64,000 bases of DNA from Aeromicrobium senzhongii (GCF_014334735.1 NZ_CP060587.1:1054001-1118000), one strand, 5' to 3'. Positions 8,615 to 17,258 are shown, counted from the first letter of the stretch. The notes: a model not told the origin generated them from the sequence alone. Numbers and translations are program-made.

Positions 8615-9229
8615 TCAGCTGTTGCTGATCCCGATGGCGGCACCGATGGTCGACGGGTCCTGCACGACCTGGAGCAGATAGGCCGCCAGATCGGCGCGCG
8701 TGATCGTGCCGCGCAGGGTTCCCGGCTGGCCGACCTCGAGAGCGGTCCATGCGCCGGTGGAGGGCTTGCGGGTGAGGCCGGTCGGCCGCACGATCGTCCA
8801 GTCCAGGCCCGAGCTCATGACGGCCGCCTCCTGGGCGTTGTGGTCAGCCAGGGGGCTGGCGAGCAGGAGCGGGGTGATCCAGCGCAGCACGCCGGGCAGT
8901 TGGCGGGCGGAATCGCCGGCGCCGAGCGACGACTGGACCACCAGGCGCCGTACTCCGGCCTGCTCCATCGCGGTGACGATCTCGGCGGTGACAGCCGCTC
9001 GTTGGTGGCGAACCCCCTTGGCACCACCGACGGTGACGACGACGGCGTCGGCGCCGGTCACCGCAGCAGCGGCGCTGGCCGGATCAGTGGCGCTGCCGGT
9101 GATCGATCGGGCGCCGGCGGGCGCTGAACCGCTGCGTGACAGGACGGTCACCTCGTGACCTGCTGCCGAGGCGAGCCGGGCCAGCTCGGCACCTGTGCCC
9201 TGCGAACCGCCGATGATGGTGATCTTCAT
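8615..9229 (-). CDS. NAD(P)-binding SDR-like oxidoreductase (204 aa)
   Basis: An atypical short-chain dehydrogenase/NmrA-like Rossmann protein. The N-terminal MKITIIGGSQGTGAELARLA is the dinucleotide-binding glycine motif (G-x-x-G-x-G variant), followed by ADAVVVTVGG, RLVVQSSLGAG and LDWTIVRPTGL, the usual strand-loop landmarks of the NAD(P)H-binding SDR_a5 group. No Tyr-x3-Lys catalytic pair is evident, so it may be a redox sensor or low-activity reductase. The ATG has AAGGAG upstream. It points towards the tRNA gene on the other strand. Confidence 0.75.
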   Translation of the reverse strand: MKITIIGGSQGTGAELARLASAAGHEVTVLSRSGSAPAGARSITGSATDPASAAAAVTGADAVVVTVGGAKGVRHQRAAVTAEIVTAMEQAGVRRLVVQSSLGAGDSARQLPGVLRWITPLLLASPLADHNAQEAAVMSSGLDWTIVRPTGLTRKPSTGAWTALEVGQPGTLRGTITRADLAAYLLQVVQDPSTIGAAIGISNS

Positions 9230-9360
9230 GGTGCTCCTTCTCGCGATGCGTTCAGGCTAGGCCGCGAGCACGGCCAGTGCTGGCCCCGGGTTGCGGCAGA
9301 GCTCCTGTGGCACGGCCATGGCGGGAGGTCGAGGGCTCGAGTCCTTCGTCCCCACCTTTG

Positions 9361-9366
9361 TAGGCT
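9361..9366 (+). promoter_or_regulatory. -10 hexamer TAGGCT, leaderless promoter
   Basis: TAGGCT exactly six bases before the ATG at 9373 of the TfoX-like gene. Confidence 0.55.
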
Positions 9367-9372
9367 GGGGAG

Positions 9373-9696
9373 ATGTCGCCGCAGGAGGTGCTCGTGCGCC
9401 GCATCCGTCGCGCGCTCGCCGGCCGGCGGGCTCGCGAGGTCTCGATGTTCGGCGGCCTGTCCTTCATGGTCGACGGCGCGCTCGCGGTCTCGGCCGGTGG
9501 CGACGGGGGTCTGCTGGTGCGCATCGATCCGGGCCGCCGGGACGAGCTGACGGCGCGACCGGGTGCGCGCCCCGCCGCGATGAGGAACGGTCGTGAGATG
9601 GGGGAGAGGTGGTTGCAGGTCGACCCCATCGGCCTCGGCGAGGACGCCGATCTGCGGTTCTGGATCGACGTCGGGCTGGCCGCGCGACCCGGCTGA
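9373..9696 (+). CDS. TfoX N-terminal-domain protein (107 aa)
   Basis: A single TfoX_N-type domain: EVSMFGGLSFMVDGALAVSAGGDGGLLVRIDP matches the M-F-G-G-L-x-F-M-x-x-G...L-x-V-R-x-D pattern of this family. In gamma-proteobacteria TfoX/Sxy activates competence genes; in actinobacteria the small stand-alone versions have no established role, so a competence function should not be assumed. Start is the leaderless ATG. It lies 47 bp upstream of the RecQ-like helicase gene, which has its own promoter-like hexamer. Confidence 0.75.
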   Translation: MSPQEVLVRRIRRALAGRRAREVSMFGGLSFMVDGALAVSAGGDGGLLVRIDPGRRDELTARPGARPAAMRNGREMGERWLQVDPIGLGEDADLRFWIDVGLAARPG

Positions 9697-9731
9697 TGCA
9701 GCGGGTGCGCCCGGCTGTCGGAGCCGCCTGA

Positions 9732-9737
9732 CACGAT
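9732..9737 (+). promoter_or_regulatory. -10 hexamer CACGAT, leaderless promoter
   Basis: CACGAT six bases before the ATG at 9744; the same hexamer and spacing precede the small gene at 24663. Confidence 0.45.
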
Positions 9738-9743
9738 CGGGGC

Positions 9744-11849
9744 ATGACGTCGATCGCCACCGCCACCGCCGATGCCGCCCTCGAACGACTCCGTGCGCTG
9801 ACCGGGCGACCCGACGCGCAGTTCCACGAGGGCCAGCTCGAGGCGATCTCGGCCCTGGTCGACGAGCAGCGCCGCGCGCTGGTCGTCCAGCGCACCGGCT
9901 GGGGCAAGTCGGCGGTGTACTTCGTGGCCACCGCTCTGCTGCGCGCCCGCGGTGCCGGACCGACGGTCCTGGTCTCCCCGTTGCTGGCGCTGATGCGCGA
10001 CCAGGTCGCCGCCGCCGAGCGGGCGGGGGTGCGGGCCGCCGCGATCAACTCGGCCACGGTCGAGGAGTGGGACGACATCGAGGCGCGGTTGGCGGCCGAC
10101 ACGATCGACGTGCTGCTGGTCTCGCCCGAGCGGCTGAACAACCCGACGTTCCGCGAGCGGCAACTGCCGCGATTGCTCGAGCAGATGGGCCTGCTCGTCG
10201 TCGACGAGGCGCACTGCATCTCCGACTGGGGCCACGACTTCCGGCCCGACTACCGTCGGCTGGCCCACGTCATCGAGTCGCTGGGGCCGCACGTGCCGGT
10301 CCTGGCGACCACCGCCACGGCCAACGCCCGCGTCGTGGCCGACGTGGCCGAGCAGCTCGGCGGCGACGTCCTGACCCTGCGCGGCTCGCTGGCACGTGAC
10401 TCGCTGCGGCTGGGCTGCCTGACGCTGCCCACCGCCAAGCAGCGGCTGGGCTGGCTCGTGGCCCATCTGGGCGACCTCGACGGCAGCGGGATCATCTACG
10501 CACTCACCGTCTCGGCGGCCGAGGACACCGCCCGGCTGCTGCGCGAGGCGGGCTTCGAGGTGCGGGCGTACACCGGCCGCACGGACCCCTCCGAGCGCGA
10601 GGAGCTGGAGCAGGCGCTGAAGGAGAACCGGGTCAAGGCGCTCGTCGCCACGAGCGCCCTGGGGATGGGCTTCGACAAGCCCGACCTGGGGTTCGTGATC
10701 CACCTCGGCGCGCCCTCGTCGCCCGTGGCCTATTACCAACAGGTGGGCCGTGCCGGCCGCGCCACCGAGCGCGCCGACGTGCTGCTGCTGCCCGGGCCGG
10801 AGGACCGCGACATCTGGCGGTACTTCGCCACGGCGTCGATGCCCGATCCCGAGCGCGCGGCTCGCGTCATCGACCAGCTGGGCTCCGAGCCGATCTCCAC
10901 CCCGGCCCTCGAGGCGCTCGTCGACGTCAAGCGAACCCAGTTGGAGTTGCTGCTCAAGGTGCTCGACGTCGACGGCGCCGTCCGCAAGGTGCGCGGGGGA
11001 TGGGTCGCCACCGGCCAGCCCTGGACGTACGACGCCGAGCGGTACGAGCGCATCGCGGCGGCCCGTGAGCACGAACAGCAGGCGATGCTGACGTACGAGC
11101 GGGGCGAGACGTGCCGGATGCAGCTGCTGCAGCAGGACCTCGACGACCCCTCGGCCGCGCCCTGCGGTCGGTGCGACGTCTGCGCGGCGCCGTTCTATCC
11201 GACGGACGTCCCCGAGGCCACCGTCGGCCGGGCCGCCGAGGCGCTCGACCGGGTCGGCGTGCCGATCGAGCCCCGCGGTCAGTGGCCCACCGGTGCCGAC
11301 CGGCGCGGGGTCGACGTCAAGGGCCGGATCGCGCCGGACGAGCGCGCCGAGACCGGGCGCGTGGTCGCCCGACTGACCGACTTGGGCTGGGGCGGCACGC
11401 TGCGTGAGCTGTTCGCCGCGGGCGCTCCCGACCGCGAGATCCCCGAGCCGTTGGTCGGCGCCGTCGTGCGCGCGCTGCGGGACTGGCCGTGGGACCAGCG
11501 ACCCGTCGCGGTCGTGGCGATGCCCTCGGTCACGCGACCGACCCTGGTGCGCTCCACGGCCGAGACGATCTCGCGACTGGGCCGGATGCCGCTGCTCGGC
11601 ACGCTCGACCTCGACCCGCACATCCCGCGCGCCGAGACCGGCGGCAACAGCGCCTTCCGTCTCGCCTCGGTGTGGGGACGGTTCTCGGTCGGTCCCGAGC
11701 TGGCTGCCGCGTTGGCTGGTCTGAACGGGCCGGTTCTGCTGGTCGACGACCTGGTCGACAGCCGGTGGACGATCACCGTCGCGGCCCGCGAGCTGCGACG
11801 AGCCGGCGCGCCCGGCGTCCTGCCCTTCGCGCTGGCCAGTGTCGGCTGA
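9744..11849 (+). CDS. RecQ-like ATP-dependent DNA helicase with C-terminal PRTase-like domain (701 aa)
   Basis: Superfamily-2 3'-5' DNA helicase. Walker A is RTGWGKS (about residues 50-56), DEAH at 154-157 with CISDWGHDFRPDYRRL after it, ATTATA is motif III and QQVGRAGRA is motif VI. The RecQ-specific zinc site is present as C-R-M-Q ... PCGRCDVC near residues 456-480. No HRDC domain follows; instead the last 140 residues end in PVLLVDDLVDSRWTITVAARELRRAG, a PRPP-binding-loop-like segment of the phosphoribosyltransferase fold, and VAVVAMPS upstream fits the same domain. Probably acts in recombination repair or fork restart. Ends 11 bp inside the next gene. Confidence 0.88.
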   Translation: MTSIATATADAALERLRALTGRPDAQFHEGQLEAISALVDEQRRALVVQRTGWGKSAVYFVATALLRARGAGPTVLVSPLLALMRDQVAAAERAGVRAAAINSATVEEWDDIEARLAADTIDVLLVSPERLNNPTFRERQLPRLLEQMGLLVVDEAHCISDWGHDFRPDYRRLAHVIESLGPHVPVLATTATANARVVADVAEQLGGDVLTLRGSLARDSLRLGCLTLPTAKQRLGWLVAHLGDLDGSGIIYALTVSAAEDTARLLREAGFEVRAYTGRTDPSEREELEQALKENRVKALVATSALGMGFDKPDLGFVIHLGAPSSPVAYYQQVGRAGRATERADVLLLPGPEDRDIWRYFATASMPDPERAARVIDQLGSEPISTPALEALVDVKRTQLELLLKVLDVDGAVRKVRGGWVATGQPWTYDAERYERIAAAREHEQQAMLTYERGETCRMQLLQQDLDDPSAAPCGRCDVCAAPFYPTDVPEATVGRAAEALDRVGVPIEPRGQWPTGADRRGVDVKGRIAPDERAETGRVVARLTDLGWGGTLRELFAAGAPDREIPEPLVGAVVRALRDWPWDQRPVAVVAMPSVTRPTLVRSTAETISRLGRMPLLGTLDLDPHIPRAETGGNSAFRLASVWGRFSVGPELAAALAGLNGPVLLVDDLVDSRWTITVAARELRRAGAPGVLPFALASVG

Positions 11850-12723
11850 CCGCGTGTCGCGGATGTCGAGCCGCGACTCCGGCCGGTGGCGCCGAGCGGT
11901 CAGCGGTCTGTTCCCGGTCTGGGCCTGGGGGTTCCTGGCGGCGGTGGTGTCGGGGTTGCTGCCGTCGGTGCCCTACGCCGTCGCGGGACCGTTCACCCTG
12001 CTGTTCTTCGCGTTGGCCCTCGTGCGGCCGCCCCATCAGGACGATCGCGACCCGGTGCACGTCGCCAGTCCGGTGCGAGGCCGGTGGACCGTCGTGCACA
12101 GCCCCGCGAGTGCCGTGCCCAGCCATGGTGTCCGGGCCTACGGCCAGTCGCACGCCGTGGACATCATCCATCCGCGGCCCGAGGGGACCGCGCCGACGTA
12201 TCCACTGCTCGGCGGCTTCGAGCGTCCCGACCGGTTCAGCTCGTTCGGTGAGCCGATCTTGGCCGTCGCCGACGGCACGGTCGTCCGGGTGCTGGACGGT
12301 CGACGTGACCACCTCTCGCGCACCTCGTGGCTCGCGTTCGCGTACATGATGGTGATCGACGGCTTCCGTGACCTCGGTGGTCCGGGTGCTGTCATCGGCA
12401 ACCACGTGGTGGTCGATCACGGCGACGGCGTGCACTCGCTCTATGCCCACGTCCGCCGGGGGACCGTGGCCGTCGCGGTGGGGGACCGGGTGGCCGCCGG
12501 CGACCTCGTCGGTCAGGTGGGCAACTCCGGCAACAGCTCGGAGCCGCACCTGCACTTCCAGCTCATGGATCGGCCGCAGCCGCTGCGCGCGGCCGGGCTC
12601 CCGGTGCGGTTCCACGACCTGGACCAGCCGGTGGGCGCGGTCGACCGTGGGTGGGACAAGAAGCCGCCGCCCACCGACATCGAGCCGGGCCTGCCGGCCA
12701 ACTTCCAGGTCTTCGAGGCCTGA
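11839..12723 (+). CDS. M23 family metallopeptidase, membrane-anchored (294 aa)
   Basis: A LytM/M23-type peptidase likely to act on peptidoglycan cross-links or as a regulator of amidases. Two hydrophobic segments near residues 22-65 anchor it; the rest is expected outside. The peptidase signatures are SHAVDII (H-x3-D zinc ligands), HSLYAHVRRG and PHLHFQL (H-x-H). The region between them (VIGNHVVVDHGDG, GDLVGQVGNSGNSSEPHLHF) is the canonical M23 core. Start: GTG at 11839 overlaps the helicase by 11 bp and suggests coupling; ATG 11863 is an alternative. Confidence 0.82.
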   Translation: MSADRVSRMSSRDSGRWRRAVSGLFPVWAWGFLAAVVSGLLPSVPYAVAGPFTLLFFALALVRPPHQDDRDPVHVASPVRGRWTVVHSPASAVPSHGVRAYGQSHAVDIIHPRPEGTAPTYPLLGGFERPDRFSSFGEPILAVADGTVVRVLDGRRDHLSRTSWLAFAYMMVIDGFRDLGGPGAVIGNHVVVDHGDGVHSLYAHVRRGTVAVAVGDRVAAGDLVGQVGNSGNSSEPHLHFQLMDRPQPLRAAGLPVRFHDLDQPVGAVDRGWDKKPPPTDIEPGLPANFQVFEA

Positions 12724-12736
12724 GCATCCCGCGTGA

Positions 12737-12742
12737 CAGACT
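12737..12742 (+). promoter_or_regulatory. possible -10 hexamer (CAGACT) before the Nif3-like gene
   Basis: CAGACT six bases before ATG 12749, with the key A2 and T6 conserved; weaker than the others in the window. Confidence 0.35.
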
Positions 12743-12748
12743 CATCCC

Positions 12749-13873
12749 ATGCCTGCGCTGCGTGACGTGATCGCCGTCCTGGACGGCCTCTACGACCCCC
12801 GATGGGCCGACGACTGGGATGCCGTCGGCACGGTCGCCGGTGACCCCGACGCCGAGGTCACCTCGATCCTGTTCGCTGTCGACCCCGTGCAGGCCGTCGT
12901 GGACGAGGCCGTCGAGCGCGGTGCCCAACTCGTGGTGACGCACCACCCGCTCCACCTCAAGGGCGTCACGTCCGTCGCGGCGACGACACCGAAGGGCCGC
13001 GTCGTGCACACCTTGATCTCGCACGGCATCGGTCTGCACACCTGCCACACGAACGCCGACTCCGCCCCGCGCGGCGTCAGCGAGTCGATGGGCCTCGCCC
13101 TGGGCCTGACCGACCTGCGCCCGCTCGAGACCGATCTCGAGTCACCGTTGGACAAGTGGGTCGTCTACGTCCCGCGCGACGACGCCGACCGGGTGGTCGC
13201 CGCGATGCACGACGCCGGCGCGGGCCGGATGGGCGACTACGACCACGCCCAGTACCGCAGCGACGGGCGCGGCTCCTTCCGCCCGCTCGCCGGCGCCGAG
13301 CCGGCGATCGGGTCCGTCGGCGACGTCGAGTGGGTCGACGAGACGCGCATCGAGGTCGTCGCCGAAGCTCGGATCCGCGAGAGCGTGCGCGCGGCGATGC
13401 TGCACGCCCACCCCTACGAGGAGGTGGCGTACGACCTGTGGCCGCTCGCCGCCCGGCCCAGCGACCGCGGGTCGGGACGCATCGGTCGTCTCGTCGAGCC
13501 CATGACCCTGAGCGCGTTCGCGGAGCACGTCCGATCGGCGCTGCCGTCGCACGCCGGCGCCACCCGCATCGCCGGCGACCTCGACCGGACCGTCGAGACC
13601 GTCGCGCTGTGCGGGGGATCGGGCGACTTCCTGCTGGGCACCGCCGACGCTGCCGGAGCCGATGTCTACGTCACCTCCGACCTGCGCCACCATCCGGTCA
13701 GCGAGCACCTCGAGCGGCCGGGCGCCTGCGCCGTCGTCGACGTGCCGCACTGGGCCGCCGAGTGGACCTGGCTGCCGACCGTGGCGGCGGCGGTCCGTGA
13801 GGCCTTGGGCGATACGGTGAAGACCCACGTCTCCACGATCGTCACCGATCCGTGGAGCCGGACGCTGTCGTGA
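12749..13873 (+). CDS. Nif3-like dinuclear metal-centre protein (374 aa)
   Basis: Member of the Nif3/YbgI (GTP cyclohydrolase I type 2-like) family, hexameric proteins binding two metals. Metal-binding landmarks are THHPLHLKG (about 70-78), HTCHTNAD (about 97-104) and HHPVSEHLE near the C-terminus. The long insert between two lobes, with HAHPYEEVAYDLWPL, is the PII-like domain seen in the 370-aa actinobacterial versions (Rv2230c type). The exact reaction is unsettled. It begins a unit with the zinc-ribbon and RNase H/phosphatase genes (gap 10 bp, then 1-bp overlap), the same order as Rv2230c-Rv2228c in M. tuberculosis. Confidence 0.92.
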   Translation: MPALRDVIAVLDGLYDPRWADDWDAVGTVAGDPDAEVTSILFAVDPVQAVVDEAVERGAQLVVTHHPLHLKGVTSVAATTPKGRVVHTLISHGIGLHTCHTNADSAPRGVSESMGLALGLTDLRPLETDLESPLDKWVVYVPRDDADRVVAAMHDAGAGRMGDYDHAQYRSDGRGSFRPLAGAEPAIGSVGDVEWVDETRIEVVAEARIRESVRAAMLHAHPYEEVAYDLWPLAARPSDRGSGRIGRLVEPMTLSAFAEHVRSALPSHAGATRIAGDLDRTVETVALCGGSGDFLLGTADAAGADVYVTSDLRHHPVSEHLERPGACAVVDVPHWAAEWTWLPTVAAAVREALGDTVKTHVSTIVTDPWSRTLS

Positions 13874-13883
13874 GGAGTCGTAC

Positions 13884-14627
13884 GTGAAGGCTGAACCGGT
13901 CGCCCAGCAGGCACTGTTGGACCTGCAGGGGAAGGACTCGGCGCTGGCGCAGTTGACCCACCGTCGCAAGTCCCTGCCCGAGCACGCCGAGATCGCCGCG
14001 GCCGACGGCCGGATCCGCGAGCTCGACGCCCGCCGCATCGAGGTCCAGACCCGCGTGTCGGACCTTGCTCGCGCCGCGGCGAAGGCCGATACCGAGGTCG
14101 AGCTGGTCAAGACCCGTCGCACGCGCGACGAGGACCGGCTCTCGTCCGGCGCCATCACGAACCCCAAGGACCTGTCCAGCCTCCAGAGCGAGCTCGAGGC
14201 CCTCGCGCGGCGCATCGCCACGCTCGAGGACGAGGAACTCGAGGTCATGGAGCAGCTCGAGGCCGCCCAGGCCGAGTTGGCCGAGGCCGAGGCCGCGCTC
14301 GCACAGGAGAACGCCGCCCGTGAGGTCCTCGTTGCCGCGCGCGACGAGAAGGTCGCCACGTTCGACGCCGAGGCCGCTCAGCTCGTCGCGGCGCGCAAGC
14401 TCGTGCTGCCGCGGGTGCCCGCCGACCTGCTGGCGCTCTACGAGAAGGTCGCGGGGAGCCACAGCGGGCTGGGTGCGGCCGAGCTGCGCGCGCGCCGCTG
14501 CACCGGCTGCCACATCGAGATCAATGGGGCCGATCTGCGCGAGCTCGCCGCCGAGCCCGCCGACACGGTCCTGCGGTGCCCGGAGTGCAGCCGCATCCTG
14601 GTGCGCACGCCCGAGTCCGGCGTCTGA
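13884..14627 (+). CDS. coiled-coil protein with C4-type zinc ribbon (247 aa)
   Basis: Counterpart of Rv2229c. Residues about 20-170 form a long coiled coil rich in Ala, Glu, Arg and Leu (ELEALARRIATLEDEELEVMEQLEAAQ region); the C-terminus has CTGCHIEI ... LRCPECSRIL, a four-Cys zinc ribbon. Family members (CT398/zf-RING_7-like) have been proposed to contact nucleic-acid or secretion machinery, but no activity is established for actinobacterial ones. Start GTG 13884 has GAGGAG upstream; it lies 10 bp after the Nif3-like stop and overlaps the next gene in a TGATG junction, so the three are an operon. Confidence 0.85.
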   Translation: MKAEPVAQQALLDLQGKDSALAQLTHRRKSLPEHAEIAAADGRIRELDARRIEVQTRVSDLARAAAKADTEVELVKTRRTRDEDRLSSGAITNPKDLSSLQSELEALARRIATLEDEELEVMEQLEAAQAELAEAEAALAQENAAREVLVAARDEKVATFDAEAAQLVAARKLVLPRVPADLLALYEKVAGSHSGLGAAELRARRCTGCHIEINGADLRELAAEPADTVLRCPECSRILVRTPESGV

Positions 14628-15799
14628 TGGGCTGGACCGCCGAGGCTGACGGAGGATCTCGCGGCAACCCCGGTCCTGCCTCGTACGGCGCCGCGCTGTT
14701 GCGCGACGGCGTGCTGGTGGCCGACCGCGGCGAGACGATCGGGCGTGCCACGAACAACGTCGCCGAGTACCGCGGCCTGATCGCCGCCCTCGAGTTGGCC
14801 CGTGAGCATGCCCCGGGCGAGCCGCTCGAGATGCGCATGGACTCCAAGCTGGTCATCGAGCAGATGGCCGGTCGCTGGAAGATCAAGCACCCGGACATGA
14901 AGCCGCTGGCGATGCGGGCCCAGGAGATCGTGCGCGATCTCGGGCCGGTCACCTGGACCTGGGTGCCGCGCGCCCAGAACGCCCGGGCCGACGCCTTGGC
15001 CAATGCCGCGCTCGACGCCGAGAAGGCCGGCCGCCCAGGTCTGGTCTCCTCGTTCGTCTCGACCGGTCCGGTGCAGCTGGCCGACGAGCCGCCGGAGCCG
15101 CCGTCCCTGTTCACCGAGCCGCGCGCCGACGCGCCGGTGCAGGCGCAGGGCAAGAACCCCCTGCTGGGCTGGCGTGGCTCGATGCACGGCGACCCGACCA
15201 CCGTCATCCTGCTGCGGCACGGCGTGACGGCCCACACCCAGCGCAAGCTGTTCAGCGGCTCGGGCGGCGAGGACCCGCCCCTGGTGGACGAGGGGGTCCA
15301 GCAGGCGCGTCGTGCCGCCGACTGGATCGCCGACCACGGGGGCGCCGACGCGATCGTCGCCTCGCCTCTGCTGCGCACGCGTCAGACGGCGGCCGCGGTC
15401 GCCGAGCGGCTGCGGCTGCCCGTCGGGATCGAGGAGGGCTTCGCCGAGGCCGGCTTCGGCGAGTGGGACGGCTCCTCGTTCGCCGAGATCATGAAGCGCT
15501 GGCCCGCCGAGCTCGACGCGTGGCTGTCGTCGACGGCCGTCCCGCCGCCCGGTGGCGAGTCGTTCGACGCCGTGGCCCGACGCGTCGAGGCCGCCCGCGA
15601 CCGGCTGCTGCAGACCCACGGGGGTCGCACGGTGGTCGTGGTCAGCCACGTGACGCCGATCAAGTTGATGGTGCGGCTGGCGCTCGGGGCCGACATGAAC
15701 GTCATCCACCGCATGGAGCTGTCGCCGGCCTCAATCACGACGATCGCGTGGTGGCCCGACGGGACGCCGAGCCTGCGGAACTTCTCCGTCGCTCCCTGA
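14627..15799 (+). CDS. bifunctional RNase H / acid phosphatase (390 aa)
   Basis: Fusion equivalent to Rv2228c. The N-terminal RNase HI domain (1-135) shows EADGGSRGNPGPASYG (first catalytic Asp), NVAEYRGLIAAL (Glu), RMDSKLVIEQM (Asp) and ARADALAN (last Asp). After a linker of about 50 residues the histidine phosphatase (phosphoglycerate mutase-like) domain starts at VILLRHGVTAHT (RHG, nucleophile His) and ends with VVVVSHVTPIK (second His). It degrades RNA in RNA/DNA hybrids; the phosphatase substrate in vivo is uncertain (alpha-ribazole phosphatase-like activity is reported for relatives). The ATG overlaps the preceding TGA by one base. Confidence 0.93.
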   Translation: MGWTAEADGGSRGNPGPASYGAALLRDGVLVADRGETIGRATNNVAEYRGLIAALELAREHAPGEPLEMRMDSKLVIEQMAGRWKIKHPDMKPLAMRAQEIVRDLGPVTWTWVPRAQNARADALANAALDAEKAGRPGLVSSFVSTGPVQLADEPPEPPSLFTEPRADAPVQAQGKNPLLGWRGSMHGDPTTVILLRHGVTAHTQRKLFSGSGGEDPPLVDEGVQQARRAADWIADHGGADAIVASPLLRTRQTAAAVAERLRLPVGIEEGFAEAGFGEWDGSSFAEIMKRWPAELDAWLSSTAVPPPGGESFDAVARRVEAARDRLLQTHGGRTVVVVSHVTPIKLMVRLALGADMNVIHRMELSPASITTIAWWPDGTPSLRNFSVAP

Positions 15800-15824
15800 A
15801 CTCGAGAGCTCGCCCCGCCCCGCC

Positions 15825-15899
15825 CCACCCCACTTTTGGAACTGGATCCACCTCAACCGGAACGTTTGACGTGGATCCGATTCCAAAAGTGGGGGGTGG
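15825..15899. repeat. long imperfect inverted repeat between convergent genes
   Basis: The left arm CCCCACTTTTGGAA plus GGATCCAC (about 15828-15851) is mirrored by GTGGATCC plus TTCCAAAAGTGGGG (15871-15894), with flanking CCCAC/GTGGG extending it. Together this is about 26 paired bases with two mismatches and a 19-nt loop. It lies between the RNase H/phosphatase gene (+) and yaaA (-). It may terminate both, but the arm is longer and more AT-rich than the other terminators in the window. Confidence 0.6.
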
Positions 15900-15930
15900 G
15901 CGCGGCGGACGAGGAGTCGGGTCGCGCGCC

Positions 15931-16674
15931 TCAGCGCAGGACGACGTCCAGGCGGGCCGGTCCCGAGGACTCCACCGACCAGCCGAGATCGCGCAGGGCG
16001 TCGGCGAGCGAGCCCGCGTCCTTCGCCTCGACGCCCTCGGCGAGCAGTTGGCGCACGATGCGCCCCTTCGTGGCCTTGTTGCTGTGGCTGACGATCGACC
16101 GCTTGCCGTTCGCCTCGGTCAGCACGCGCATCGTCACCGAGCCGGCGGGCGCCTGGCCGAGCGCGACGTACGTGCCCGACCGCAGGTCCAGCACCAGGTC
16201 GCCGTCGGCGAGGTCGACCAGGGCAGCGGGCAGGACCGGCTTCCAGCGTGAGGCGACGGTCCCGAGGCGGGGCAGGCTCACCGATCCGCTCATCCGGTAG
16301 GCCGGAATGAGGTCGTGCGGGCGCACGAGACCGAACAACGCCGACGCGACGGCCACGCTGGCCCGGCCGCGCTCCCGGGCGGTCTCGTCGAGGTCCGCCC
16401 AGCCCAGCTCGCCGTAGAGGACACCGGTGTAGACCTCGATGGCCGGGGCGGTCGGCTCCTCGCGCAGCCGCGCGTTGCGGACGATGTCGTCGGCCTGCTG
16501 GGGCCCCAAGCCGAGGATCTCGGCGGCACGCTTGGTCGAGCTGAGCCGCACGAGGGCGTTCAGCAACTGCTCGCGGGTGCGTGTCAGCCGGGGCGACGAG
16601 AGCGAGGCGAGATCCAGCGGAGGACCGGTCTGCGGCCGGGTCTTGCCTTCGGACGGGGGGAGGACGATCAGCAC
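15931..16674 (-). CDS. yaaA: YaaA-family peroxide stress / DNA-binding protein (247 aa)
   Basis: DUF328/UPF0246 protein. MLIVLPPSEGKTRP at the N-terminus and the central LYGELGWADLDE, FGLVRPHDLIPAYRMS and IVSHSNKATKGRIVRQLL blocks are diagnostic. In E. coli YaaA limits intracellular iron and oxidative DNA damage during peroxide stress; the exact activity is not settled. Start: GTG at 16672-16674 with TAGGGT seven bases upstream on the minus strand, a leaderless start. It lies 15 bp after a manganese-linked transporter gene on the same strand, a plausible oxidative-stress pairing. Confidence 0.9.
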   Translation of the reverse strand: MLIVLPPSEGKTRPQTGPPLDLASLSSPRLTRTREQLLNALVRLSSTKRAAEILGLGPQQADDIVRNARLREEPTAPAIEVYTGVLYGELGWADLDETARERGRASVAVASALFGLVRPHDLIPAYRMSGSVSLPRLGTVASRWKPVLPAALVDLADGDLVLDLRSGTYVALGQAPAGSVTMRVLTEANGKRSIVSHSNKATKGRIVRQLLAEGVEAKDAGSLADALRDLGWSVESSGPARLDVVLR

Positions 16675-16681
16675 GTCGGAG

Positions 16682-16687
16682 ACCCTA
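16682..16687 (-). promoter_or_regulatory. -10 hexamer TAGGGT, leaderless promoter of yaaA
   Basis: TAGGGT on the minus strand, seven bases before GTG 16674. It overlaps the stop region of the preceding transporter gene, so yaaA can be transcribed alone. Confidence 0.5.
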
Positions 16688-16689
16688 TG

Positions 16690-17250
16690 TCAGCCCACGA
16701 GCATCCAGATGCCGAGGGCCGCGAACAGCAGCGCGGCAACGGCGTGCACGGCGCGCACCGGCAGGACCTTGAGGATCTGCTTGCCCAGCACGACGGCCAG
16801 GGTGATCGAGACGAGCATGCCGAGCGTGCTGCCGACCCAGACCCAGACCCACGAGTACTGCGTCGCGAGGGTCATCGTCGCGAACATCGTCTTGTCGCCC
16901 AACTCGGCCAGGGCGAACGCCAGCCCCACGGTGACCAGGGCCCGACCACTGTGCGGGACGACGTCGGGCTCGTCCTCGTGCTCATCGCCGAACAGCGACC
17001 AGGCGGTGATCGCCGCGAAGACGAGGAAGACCACGCCGGCCACGACCTGCAGCACCTGTTCGGGGATGAAGTTGCCCAGCGCCTCACCCGCCAGCGCCGA
17101 GGCCAGGTTGATGATCGCGCAGGCGATGCCCATGCCGAGCACGACCGTGCGGGCGCGGTAGCGCGTCGCGAAGGTCATCGCCATGAGCTGGCTCTTGTCG
17201 CCGAGCTCGGCGACGAACACCAGTGCTGCCGCGATGAAGACGGCTTCCAT
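16690..17250 (-). CDS. GDT1/TMEM165 (UPF0016) family metal transporter (186 aa)
   Basis: Small cytoplasmic-membrane cation exporter with about six helices in two repeats, each carrying the family signature E-x-G-D-[KR]-[ST]: AELGDKSQL near residue 15 and AELGDKTMF near residue 112. A hydrophilic acidic loop (FGDEHEDEPD) separates the halves. Relatives move Mn2+ or Ca2+ out of the cytoplasm. Start: ATG at 17248-17250, eight bases after GAGGAG; the upstream in-frame extension to 17286 lies in the regulatory leader. The leader holds a probable yybP-ykoY aptamer and a hairpin covering the ribosome site, which supports Mn2+ export as the function. Confidence 0.9.
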   Translation of the reverse strand: MEAVFIAAALVFVAELGDKSQLMAMTFATRYRARTVVLGMGIACAIINLASALAGEALGNFIPEQVLQVVAGVVFLVFAAITAWSLFGDEHEDEPDVVPHSGRALVTVGLAFALAELGDKTMFATMTLATQYSWVWVWVGSTLGMLVSITLAVVLGKQILKVLPVRAVHAVAALLFAALGIWMLVG

Positions 17251-17258
17251 CAGAAAAG

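Noticed and set aside
9252..11621. 789-codon open frame on the minus strand
   Set aside because: Antisense to the RecQ-like helicase; composition is Arg/Gly/Leu with no recognisable family.
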